DNA of 7,518 bases from Comamonadaceae bacterium (GTDB taxonomy: Bacteria; Pseudomonadota; Gammaproteobacteria; Burkholderiales; Burkholderiaceae_C): contig CANIDW010000071.1 of assembly GCA_947466165.1 (NCBI GenBank), positions 1-7,518 of the forward strand, written 5' to 3'. Made by a program: the position numbers and the translations under genes. Each line of letters starts with the position of its first letter. The first letter of the stretch is position 1. The notes under the pieces are model-generated. The model saw only the letters and a list, made by a program, of their open reading frames with translations, was not told the DNA's origin and did not search any database. This document shows positions 1 to 5,445 of the stretch, piece after piece.

Positions 1-209
1 CCGGACTTGAAGTCCTGCATGGTCTTGACCATGGCATCTTTATCGGCGCCGGCCAAAGAGACCATGCCGGGCAGGGCGCGGCCGCCGGTGCCGTGGCAAC
101 CCGAGCAAGACGCCGCCCAGCTGCGTACCTGCACAGGGTCTGCCTGGGCATGGGCCAGCGGTGACAAAGTGGCCAGCGTGAGCGCTGCCAAAGTGGTTTT
201 CAAGTTCAT
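1..209 (-). CDS. exported c-type cytochrome, class I (5' part only)
   Basis: The first 69 codons of a minus-strand gene are present; the 3' end lies beyond the left edge. The translation begins MNLKTTLAALTLATLSPLAHA, a Sec signal peptide with likely cleavage after AHA at residue 21. A haem c attachment motif C35-S-G-C38-H39 follows in the context AASCSGCHGTGGRALPGM, so the mature protein should be a periplasmic electron carrier. The axial Met is not securely identifiable in what is visible. The ATG at 209-207 is supported by a GAGGAG Shine-Dalgarno (216-221 on the complement) with a 6-nt spacer. CHGTxGRxxPGMxxLAG followed by a short helix recalls the small cytochrome subunit of flavocytochrome c sulfide dehydrogenase. 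That is a family resemblance recalled from memory; a flavoprotein gene beyond the left edge would support it. The gene is divergent from argS. Confidence 0.88.
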   Translation of the reverse strand, partial: MNLKTTLAALTLATLSPLAHAQADPVQVRSWAASCSGCHGTGGRALPGMVSLAGADKDAMVKTMQDFKS

Positions 210-327
210 GGGGGGCTCCTCAAAAAATGCGGGGAGGGGTTGCGGGGCACAAATCAAACAGTCGGCAATGGTCTCAGAACAGCCTGCTTGGCGAAAAGTA
301 ACCCCATGGTAGCCTGAAGCGCCATGT

Positions 328-337
328 GGGCATGCCC
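328..337. repeat. perfect 10-bp palindrome GGGCATGCCC upstream of argS
   Basis: GGGCATGCCC equals its own reverse complement and lies in the divergent spacer 38 bp before the argS ATG. It could be an operator half-pair or a chance GC-rich palindrome. Nothing in the sequence identifies a binding protein. Confidence 0.35.
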
Positions 338-363
338 GTAAAAACCCGATTTCCTGCCGCCCT

Positions 364-369
364 TAAAAT
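364..369 (+). promoter_or_regulatory. possible -10 element of argS, placing transcription start near the start codon
   Basis: TAAAAT matches five of six positions of the TATAAT consensus and is the most A/T-rich hexamer before argS. Its last base is 6 nt before the argS ATG, so a transcript started at the usual distance would begin at or next to the ATG. The region 17 bp upstream (about 341-346) has no recognisable -35. An alternative upstream start would give a normal leader. Confidence 0.35.
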
Positions 370-375
370 CAAGGG

Positions 376-2094
376 ATGCACCAAGTCAAACAAGAACTGC
401 TCGCGGCCCTGGCTGCCGAGCTGGAAAAGCTCAGCCCCGGTGCCGGCGCCAAGGCCGCCTTCGAGTCGCCCAAGGTGGCCGCCCATGGCGACTTCGCCTC
501 CACAGCCGCCATGCAACTGGCCAAGCCGCTCAAGCTCAATCCGCGCCAGCTCGCCGAAAGTCTGCAAGCCGCGCTGATGGCGCTGCCGGTCTATCAGCGC
601 TGGGTCGACGCGATCGAGATCGCCGGGCCGGGCTTCATCAACTTCCGGCTCAAGCCCGAAGCCAAGCAGCAAACCGTGCGCGAGGTGCTGGCCGCCGGCG
701 AAAGCTATGGCCTCAAGCCCGTTGATCAAGACCAAAAAATGCTGGTCGAATTCGTCTCAGCCAACCCGACCGGCCCGCTGCACGTGGGCCACGGCCGGCA
801 GGCGGCGCTGGGCGACGCGATTTGCAAACTCTTTGCCAGCCAGGGCTGGAAGGTGTTTCGTGAGTTTTATTACAACGATGCCGGCGTGCAGATCCACACC
901 CTGGCCACCAGCACGCAGGCGCGCGCCAAAGGCCTCAAGCCCGGCGACGCAGCCTGGCCCGAGCCGGCTTACAACGGCGACTATATTGCCGACATCGCGC
1001 GTGACTTCATCGCCGGCAAGAGTGTCAAAGCCGACGACCGCGAAGTCACCGCCACCGGCGACATCGACGACCTGGACGCCATACGCCAGTTTGCGGTGGC
1101 CTATCTGCGCCGCGAGCAAGACCTGGACTTGCAGGCCTTCTCGGTGCGCTTTGACAACTATTACCTCGAGTCCAGCCTGTATTCCTCAGGCCGTGTGGCA
1201 TCCACGGTGGAGCGGCTTCAGGCCGCCGGCAAGACCTATGAGCAAGACGGCGCGCTGTGGCTCAAATCGACCGACTACGGCGACGACAAAGACCGCGTCG
1301 TGAAAAAGACCGACGGCAGCTACACCTACTTTGTGCCTGACGTGGCCTACCACCTGGCCAAGTGGGAGCGCGGTTACGCCAAGGCCATCAACATCCAGGG
1401 CATGGACCACCACGGCACCATCGCCCGCGTGCGCGCCGGCCTGCAGGCAGCCGGTGCTGGCGTGCCCGCCGGTTACCCCGACTACGTGCTGCACACGATG
1501 GTGCGCGTGATGCGCCACGGTGAAGAGGTGAAGATCTCCAAACGCGCCGGCAGCTACGTCACCTTGCGCGACCTGATCGAGTGGACCAGCGCCGACGCGG
1601 TGCGCTTTTTTCTGCTCAGCCGTAAGCCCGATACCGAATACGTCTTTGACATTGACCTGGCGCTGGCCAAAAACAACGAGAACCCTGTCTATTACGTGCA
1701 GTACGCGCATGCGCGCATTTGCTCGGTGCTGCTGCGCCACGCCGGGCAGGAAGATGAAGAGTCGCAACGGGCCGAGCGCGTGCTGGCCATTGCCGCCGAG
1801 CTCCAGGGTGTGGACCTCTCGCCGCTGCAAAGCCCGCAAGCCCAGGCGCTGATGCTCTTGCTGGCCAAATACCCCGACATGCTGGCCAATGCCGCCCAGG
1901 GCATGGCCCCGCACGATGTCGCGTTTTACCTGCGCGAGCTGGCCGCCTGCTACCACAGCTATTACGATGCCGAGCGAATTCTGGTGGAGGAAGAAGAACT
2001 CCGGCTGGCCCGCCTGGCGCTGGTGGCCGCGACACGTCAGGTGTTGCACAATGGACTTCAGATGCTGGGCGTGAGTGCACCGGCAAAAATGTGA
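376..2094 (+). CDS. argS: arginyl-tRNA synthetase (class I)
   Basis: Cytoplasmic enzyme that charges tRNA-Arg with arginine using ATP. The product is 572 residues, normal for bacterial ArgS. The N-terminal tRNA-contacting domain covers about residues 1-95. The catalytic Rossmann domain carries the HIGH-type signature as H136-V-G-H139 in [18 protein letters not shown], and the KMSKS-type loop as K386-I-S-K389 in [10 protein letters not shown]. The C-terminal DALR anticodon-binding domain starts near [16 protein letters not shown] (about residue 440) and ends in [12 protein letters not shown]. The start is constrained: TAA at 364-366 is in frame only three codons upstream, and the conserved N-terminal [16 protein letters not shown] begins at codon 4. 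The only purine run upstream, AAGGG at 371-375, touches the ATG with no spacer, so it cannot act as a normal Shine-Dalgarno. It is first gene of an apparent argS - SPOR - dsbA operon and overlaps the next reading frame by 4 bp. Confidence 0.98.
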   Translation: MHQVKQELLAALAAELEKLSPGAGAKAAFESPKVAAHGDFASTAAMQLAKPLKLNPRQLAESLQAALMALPVYQRWVDAIEIAGPGFINFRLKPEAKQQTVREVLAAGESYGLKPVDQDQKMLVEFVSANPTGPLHVGHGRQAALGDAICKLFASQGWKVFREFYYNDAGVQIHTLATSTQARAKGLKPGDAAWPEPAYNGDYIADIARDFIAGKSVKADDREVTATGDIDDLDAIRQFAVAYLRREQDLDLQAFSVRFDNYYLESSLYSSGRVASTVERLQAAGKTYEQDGALWLKSTDYGDDKDRVVKKTDGSYTYFVPDVAYHLAKWERGYAKAINIQGMDHHGTIARVRAGLQAAGAGVPAGYPDYVLHTMVRVMRHGEEVKISKRAGSYVTLRDLIEWTSADAVRFFLLSRKPDTEYVFDIDLALAKNNENPVYYVQYAHARICSVLLRHAGQEDEESQRAERVLAIAAELQGVDLSPLQSPQAQALMLLLAKYPDMLANAAQGMAPHDVAFYLRELAACYHSYYDAERILVEEEELRLARLALVAATRQVLHNGLQMLGVSAPAKM

Positions 2095-2807
2095 ACAAGC
2101 AAGGCATGGCCGCACAGGACAGACCAGGTATGAAAAAGCAACGCGGTGGAACCCTCTTAGGCTTTATTTTGGGCGCACTGGCCGGACTGGGCGTGGCTCT
2201 GGCTTTGGCGGTTTACATCACCAAAGTGCCCATGCCTTTCATGACGAAGACGCCAAACCGCACCGCCGAAGACGCTGCTGCCGAGGCCAAGAAAAACCGC
2301 GACTGGGACCCCAATGCGGCCTTGACCGGCAAGCCGGCAGCCAAAGACGCACAGGCTGTGGTGGACCCCACTGCGGCCCCCGCAGCGCCGGTTGTTACAG
2401 GAGCGCCTACGCCTTCGGCTGACCCTGTGGGTGATCTGGCCAAAGCCAAAACCGATGCTGCGGCCAAACCTGCTGCACCTGTGGCGACGGCCGCCGCCCC
2501 GGCTGCGCCTTCTGCGCCTTCTGCGCCTTCTGCGACTTCTGCACCTGCTACTTCGGCCGCCGCCGGCGACCCCTTCAATTACTTTGTGCAAGCCGGCGCA
2601 TTTCGCACGCCTGAAGATGCTGAGCAACAGCGCATCAAGCTCTCATTGATGGGTTTACCGGCCCGCGTCAGCGAGCGTGAGCAGTCCGGGCGCATCGTTT
2701 ACCGTGTTCGACTTGGCCCTTTCGATAAAAAAGACGATGCCGACAAGGTCAAAGTCCGGCTCGACACCGGCGGCCTGGAGGCGACCCTTGTCCGGGTCCA
2801 GAAATAA
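2091..2807 (+). CDS. membrane-anchored SPOR-domain protein
   Basis: Predicted single-pass inner-membrane protein with a periplasmic peptidoglycan-binding domain; FtsN and related SPOR proteins bind denuded glycan at the division septum. Counting from the GTG at 2091 (238 residues), a basic segment KKQRGG (15-20) precedes one transmembrane helix (about 21-43) and the short motif [10 protein letters not shown]. An Ala/Pro-rich linker of about 110 residues follows, then the SPOR domain at about 160-238, with [17 protein letters not shown], a GLPARV strand and [15 protein letters not shown]. The start is uncertain. GTG 2091 overlaps the argS stop (GTGA) and has no Shine-Dalgarno. ATG 2106 has AAGG only 1 nt away. 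ATG 2130 has AGGA at 2116-2119 with a 10-nt spacer and keeps the whole anchor. The domain call is firm; calling it FtsN is not, because SPOR proteins are paralogous and lack a diagnostic catalytic residue. Confidence 0.9.
   Translation: MNKQGMAAQDRPGMKKQRGGTLLGFILGALAGLGVALALAVYITKVPMPFMTKTPNRTAEDAAAEAKKNRDWDPNAALTGKPAAKDAQAVVDPTAAPAAPVVTGAPTPSADPVGDLAKAKTDAAAKPAAPVATAAAPAAPSAPSAPSATSAPATSAAAGDPFNYFVQAGAFRTPEDAEQQRIKLSLMGLPARVSEREQSGRIVYRVRLGPFDKKDDADKVKVRLDTGGLEATLVRVQK
2505..2540 (+). repeat. 9-bp tandem repeat in the SPOR protein linker
   Basis: Three perfect copies of GCGCCTTCT (2505-2513, 2514-2522, 2523-2531) are followed by one copy with a single change (GCGACTTCT, 2532-2540) and a further decayed unit GCACCTGCT. 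They encode Ala-Pro-Ser triplets. The unit is a multiple of three, so gain or loss of copies changes linker length without shifting frame. Confidence 0.9.
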
Positions 2808-2837
2808 ACCCCGCCCCATCCACAGGAACTGACTTCT

Positions 2838-3515
2838 ATGCAAAGACGCGAATTTTCACAAGCCGCACTGGTGGCCGCTTCTGCCACCACGCTGGCTGCG
2901 CTGCCTCTGGGCGTGCAAGCCCAGGGCAAGCCGCCGGCTGAAGGCAAGGACTACCTGCTGCTGAGCAAACCGGCTCCCACCGAGGCGCCCGCCGGACAAA
3001 TTGAGGTGGTTGAGTTCTTCTGGTACAGCTGCCCGCACTGCAACGAATTTGAACCGCAGCTCGAAGCCTGGGCCGCCAAAGTCCCCAAAGACGTCAGCCT
3101 GCGCCGGGTGCCGGTGTCGTTCAGGCCCGACTTCGAGCCCCAGCAGCGCCTTTATTACGTGCTGGAAGCAATGGACAAACTGGCTGCACTGCATAAAAAA
3201 GTTTTTTATGCCATCCATGTCGAAAAGCAGACCCTCAACACGGCCGATCTGGTCAGCGCCTGGGCGCAAAAGCAGGGCATAGACAAGGCCAAGTTCACCG
3301 AGCTTTACAACTCCTTCCCCGTCAACATGAAGACCCGCAAGGCCACACAGTTGCAAGAAGCTTTCATGGTGGACGGCGTGCCGGCACTGGGCGTGGACGG
3401 GCGCTACTACACCTCGGGCTCCTTGGCCGGCACGATGGTGCGTGCGCTGACAGTCACCGATCATGTGCTCACACTGGCCCGCAAAACCAAGGCGGCGCCG
3501 GCCAAAGCCAAGTAA
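2838..3515 (+). CDS. dsbA: periplasmic thiol:disulfide oxidoreductase DsbA
   Basis: DsbA introduces disulfide bonds into exported proteins and is reoxidised by DsbB. The 225-residue product has an N-terminal signal (cleavage probably after VQA at residue 28) and a thioredoxin fold. The active site C65-P-H-C68 lies in VVEFFWYSCPHCNEFEP, and the cis-proline is P182 in DGVPALGVDGRYY. The helical insertion lies between them (LYYVLEAMDKLAALHKKVFYAIH and following). The CPHC dipeptide is the classic DsbA type. AGGA at 2823-2826 precedes the ATG by 11 nt. The gap to the SPOR gene is 30 bp with no terminator, consistent with one operon, and the operon ends at the hairpin at 3556-3585. The signal begins MQRREFSQAAL, whose Arg-Arg pair resembles a Tat motif, discussed separately. 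Confidence 0.96.
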   Translation: MQRREFSQAALVAASATTLAALPLGVQAQGKPPAEGKDYLLLSKPAPTEAPAGQIEVVEFFWYSCPHCNEFEPQLEAWAAKVPKDVSLRRVPVSFRPDFEPQQRLYYVLEAMDKLAALHKKVFYAIHVEKQTLNTADLVSAWAQKQGIDKAKFTELYNSFPVNMKTRKATQLQEAFMVDGVPALGVDGRYYTSGSLAGTMVRALTVTDHVLTLARKTKAAPAKAK

Positions 3516-3555
3516 GGCTGTCCGGTGCTGTCAGGCCTGGCCTGGCACCCGTCTG

Positions 3556-3585
3556 AAACCCGTCTCCATTGAGGCGGGTTTTTTT
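3556..3585 (+). terminator. intrinsic terminator after dsbA
   Basis: AAACCCGTCT (3556-3565) pairs with AGGCGGGTTT (3572-3581) across a 6-nt loop CCATTG. This gives a 10-bp stem with one U-G wobble, running into a seven-T tract (3579-3585). It lies 40 bp after the dsbA stop codon and separates the argS operon from the lptA promoter. Confidence 0.93.
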
Positions 3586-3596
3586 ATGCATAAAAA

Positions 3597-3625
3597 GTGT
3601 TCGCGGCGTGTGTGCTGGCTACAAT
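3597..3625 (+). promoter_or_regulatory. sigma-70-type promoter for lptA-lptB
   Basis: TACAAT at 3620-3625 is a good -10 hexamer, preceded by TGGC as in many betaproteobacterial housekeeping promoters. The -35 is weak: GTGTTC at 3597-3602 sits at the 17-bp spacing. Transcription would start near 3632, about 27 nt before the lptA ATG, and the promoter begins just 12 bp after the upstream terminator. This position also excludes the longer reading frame that begins upstream at 3569. Confidence 0.7.
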
Positions 3626-3658
3626 CGCCGAAACAAGTACAGCAAGATTCGTGCCCTT

Positions 3659-4342
3659 ATGAACTACTCACCCTCTCTGCTCATCAGTCTGGCGCTGCTC
3701 GCGGCGGTGCCTGCGGTCGCCGAAAAGGCCGATCGCGACAAGCCCATGAATGCCGAGGCCGATGCACTGCGCTATGACGACCTCAAGCAAACCAGCGTGT
3801 TCACCGGCAACGTGATCATCACCAAAGGCACGACCTTGATCCGGGGTACCCGCGTCGATGTGGTCCAGGATGCCCAGGGCTACCAGCAGGCCGTCGCCAT
3901 CGCCGAGCCCGGCAAGCTGGCTTATTACCGCACCAAGCGAGACGGGGTTGACGAGACCATCGAGGGCGAGGGCGAGCGCATCGAGTACGACGGGCGCGCT
4001 GACAACGTCAAATTCATACGCCAAGCTGTGATGCGTCGCTACGTGGCCGGCAAGCTGGCTGACGAAAGCCATGGCGAACTGATCCGCTATGAAAACACCA
4101 CGGACGTGTTCACCGTCGACGGCAGCGTACAGCCCCGGCCAACGGCCAACAACCCGAGTGGCCGCGTACGCGCCTTGCTGTCCCCGCGCAGCCAGGCGCC
4201 TGCCGTTTCTACTGGCACGGCTTCGGCGCCTGAAGCGGGCTCCCCCGCACAGGCCGGCGCAGTCCGGCCGCAGCCGGCCACGGCTGCTGCGCCCTTGCCC
4301 GGTTTGCGCTCCAGCAGCACGCTGAGCAGCGACAAGAAATAA
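3659..4342 (+). CDS. lptA: LPS transport periplasmic protein LptA
   Basis: LptA forms the periplasmic bridge that carries lipopolysaccharide from the inner-membrane LptBFGC exporter to LptD in the outer membrane. The product (227 residues) has a signal peptide [21 protein letters not shown], with cleavage expected after residue 21. The OstA/LptA beta-jellyroll domain covers about residues 28-150: [49 protein letters not shown] and [17 protein letters not shown] Pro/Ala/Ser-rich tail of about 70 residues follows, which E. coli LptA (185 residues) lacks. The frame stays open back to 3569, but that region holds the terminator T-tract and the promoter -10, so the ATG at 3659 with its immediate signal peptide is the start. 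No good Shine-Dalgarno is visible. It is 10 bp upstream of lptB. No lptC precedes it; dsbA does. Confidence 0.94.
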   Translation: MNYSPSLLISLALLAAVPAVAEKADRDKPMNAEADALRYDDLKQTSVFTGNVIITKGTTLIRGTRVDVVQDAQGYQQAVAIAEPGKLAYYRTKRDGVDETIEGEGERIEYDGRADNVKFIRQAVMRRYVAGKLADESHGELIRYENTTDVFTVDGSVQPRPTANNPSGRVRALLSPRSQAPAVSTGTASAPEAGSPAQAGAVRPQPATAAAPLPGLRSSSTLSSDKK

Positions 4343-4352
4343 GCCCCGACGG

Positions 4353-5123
4353 ATGAGCCAGGCTGCAACACTCAATTCGAACCCCAGCCGCCTGGTGGCG
4401 CAGGGCCTGCAAAAATCTTACGCCAGCCGCAAAGTCGTTCAAAACGTTTCTCTGGCCGTCCAAAGTGGTGAAGTGGTTGGCCTGCTAGGGCCCAACGGCG
4501 CCGGCAAAACCACTTCGTTTTACATGATCGTCGGCCTGGTGCGCGCTGACGCCGGGCAGATCAGCATCGACGGACAAGCTGTCGAGCGCATGCCTATACA
4601 CCGCCGCGCCCGGCTCGGCCTGAGTTACCTGCCGCAAGAGTCCTCGATATTTCGCAAACTCACGGTCGAAGAAAACGTGCGCGCCGTGCTCGAGTTGCAG
4701 CGCGACCCCTCGGGCAAGCCGCTCAGCGAGGCGGACATCAAGCAGCGCACCAACAGCTTGCTGCACGAATTGCGCGTCGAGCATTTGCGCGACTCGCCGG
4801 CGCCGGCATTGTCCGGCGGCGAGCGCCGCCGCGTCGAGATCGCCCGCGCCCTGGCCACGCAGCCCCGTTTTATATTGCTGGACGAACCGTTTGCCGGTAT
4901 CGACCCGATCGCTGTCATCGAGATCCAGCGCATCATCGGTTTTCTGAAGTCGCGCGGCATTGGCGTGCTGATCACCGACCACAACGTGCGCGAGACACTG
5001 GGTATTTGTGACCACGCCTACATCATCAGCGAGGGTCAAGTGCTGGCCACCGGCACCCCGGCTGAAATCGTCAGCAACGCTGACGTGCGCCGCGTCTATC
5101 TCGGCGAACACTTCAAAATGTGA
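4353..5123 (+). CDS. lptB: LPS export ABC transporter ATP-binding protein LptB
   Basis: Cytoplasmic ATPase that powers extraction of LPS from the inner membrane with LptF, LptG and LptC. All ABC motifs are intact: Walker A G46-PNGAGKTT-54, Q-loop Q95 in YLPQESSIF, signature L153-SGGE, Walker B ILLDEP with D177/E178, D-loop GIDPIAV, and H-loop H210 in [33 protein letters not shown] and the C-terminal [11 protein letters not shown] are characteristic of LptB rather than other ABC ATPases. The length is 256 residues against 241 in E. coli, with the extra residues at the N-terminus ([19 protein letters not shown]). The start has little Shine-Dalgarno and lies 10 bp after lptA, so coupled translation is likely. 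Downstream comes the 322-bp repeat region rather than an immediate rpoN. Confidence 0.98.
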   Translation: MSQAATLNSNPSRLVAQGLQKSYASRKVVQNVSLAVQSGEVVGLLGPNGAGKTTSFYMIVGLVRADAGQISIDGQAVERMPIHRRARLGLSYLPQESSIFRKLTVEENVRAVLELQRDPSGKPLSEADIKQRTNSLLHELRVEHLRDSPAPALSGGERRRVEIARALATQPRFILLDEPFAGIDPIAVIEIQRIIGFLKSRGIGVLITDHNVRETLGICDHAYIISEGQVLATGTPAEIVSNADVRRVYLGEHFKM

Positions 5124-5130
5124 ACATGAG

Positions 5131-5216
5131 CTCCCCCCTGTTGACGCTCACTGCGTGTAGCGTCCTCCCCCCTCCGGGGGCCGCCACCTGCGGCCCGGCG
5201 AAGCCGGTTCCGCGGC
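5131..5216 (+). repeat. intergenic hairpin module, copy A (direct)
   Basis: First copy of a three-hairpin module of about 86 bp. Hairpin 1: GACGCT (5143-5148) and CAC (5149-5151) pair with GTG (5155-5157) and AGCGTC (5159-5164), with loop TGC and a bulged T at 5158. Hairpin 2: CCCCC (5168-5172) pairs with GGGGG (5176-5180). Hairpin 3: CCGGC (5195-5199), GAA loop, GCCGG (5203-5207), extended outward by GCGG (5190-5193) with CCGC (5210-5213). The 30 bases at 5187-5216 are identical to 5282-5311 in copy B. Confidence 0.9.
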
Positions 5217-5227
5217 GCGCAGCTTGG

Positions 5228-5312
5228 TTCCCCCCGTTGTCGTTCACTGCGTGTAACTCCCTCCCCCCTCCTGGGGCTGCGCCTGCGGCCCGGCGAAGCC
5301 GGTTCCGCGGCC
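5228..5312 (+). repeat. intergenic hairpin module, copy B (direct)
   Basis: Direct copy of module A, offset by 96 bp in its first half and 95 bp in its second. Hairpin 1: GTT-CAC (5242-5247), loop TGC, GTG (5251-5253), bulged T 5254, AAC (5255-5257). Hairpin 2: CCCC (5265-5268) with GGGG (5273-5276). Hairpin 3: CCGGC (5290-5294), GAA, GCCGG (5298-5302), with the same outer GCGG/CCGC pairing as copy A. Confidence 0.9.
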
Positions 5313-5359
5313 CATGCTCGGGCAGGTATCGAGTCGGGCAGCGTTCATGCCAGTGCCGG

Positions 5360-5445
5360 CCGCAGGACCGGCTTTGCCGGACTGCAGGCGGGCCAGCCCC
5401 CTCGGGGGGCAGCGCAGTACGCGAAGCGACAAGCGTGGGGGCTCC
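5360..5445 (-). repeat. intergenic hairpin module, copy C (inverted), abutting rpoN
   Basis: Read on the minus strand this has the same layout as A and B: C-run, hairpin 1, C-run/G-run hairpin, spacer, then CCGGC-AAA-GCCGG and CCTGCGG. On the plus strand the elements are CCGGC (5368-5372), TTT, GCCGG (5376-5380) flanked by GCAG/CTGC; CCCCC (5397-5401) against the G-run 5404-5409; and GT (5417-5418), bulged A 5419, CGC (5420-5422), loop GAA, GCG (5426-5428), AC (5429-5430). It is more diverged than A and B are from each other, and it ends at the base before the rpoN ATG. Confidence 0.82.
5437..5441 (+). promoter_or_regulatory. G-rich ribosome binding site of rpoN, supplied by repeat copy C
   Basis: GGGGG at 5437-5441 is the only candidate Shine-Dalgarno before the rpoN ATG, with a 4-nt spacer (CTCC). 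It is the complement of the terminal C-run of the inverted repeat module, so the initiation region is part of the repeat. Confidence 0.5.

Larger units (their letters stand above)
210..375. other. divergent intergenic region between the cytochrome gene and argS
   Basis: This 166-bp spacer must hold the promoters of two divergent genes. On the minus strand I can identify only the cytochrome ribosome binding site. On the plus strand a TTGGCG at 288-293 stands 16 bp from TAGCCT at 310-315, a poor sigma-70 match. A better -10-like hexamer, TAAAAT, lies at 364-369, close to argS, but has no convincing -35. A perfect 10-bp palindrome sits at 328-337. No convincing RNA gene or additional ORF is seen. 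Confidence 0.6.
5124..5445 (+). other. gene-free repeat region between lptB and rpoN
   Basis: These 322 bp contain no credible gene. A frame open across 5120-5449 encodes a Pro/Arg/Ala-rich product that simply reads through the repeats. Most of the region is three copies of one hairpin module, two direct and one inverted, listed separately. A 47-bp spacer (5313-5359) between the second and third copies contains TCGGGCAG twice (5318-5325 and 5334-5341). I see no convincing sigma-70 promoter or terminator T-tract, so rpoN is probably reached by read-through from lptB, or by a promoter I cannot recognise. Confidence 0.8.

Noticed and set aside
1186..2115. 309-codon minus-strand frame opposite argS
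   Set aside because: Same reasoning: it mirrors argS codons, is rich in His, Val and Gly from the antisense of common codons, and shows no domain.
3543..3558. TGGCAC resembling the -24 half of a sigma-54 promoter after dsbA
   Set aside because: The required TTGCW-type -12 element is absent at the correct spacing (TGAAA is found instead), and the site leads straight into the terminator.
3569..3658. 30-codon N-terminal extension of lptA
   Set aside because: It overlaps the terminator T-tract and the TACAAT promoter element, and would place a signal peptide internally. ATG 3659 starts the signal peptide directly.
5176..5215. Intrinsic terminator downstream of lptB
   Set aside because: The stem-loops are strong, but no T-tract follows any of them, so classic Rho-independent termination is not supported.
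5131..5312. CRISPR-like array formed by the two direct repeats
   Set aside because: There are only two direct copies, about 85 bp each, nearly abutting with no spacer of uniform size. A third copy is inverted and there are no cas genes. This is an intergenic palindromic repeat.
5314..5445. 44-codon N-terminal extension of rpoN in the same open frame
   Set aside because: It translates the inverted repeat and spacer, has no resemblance to sigma-54 region I, and the canonical MKQGLSLRVSQHLALTPQLQ begins at 5446.
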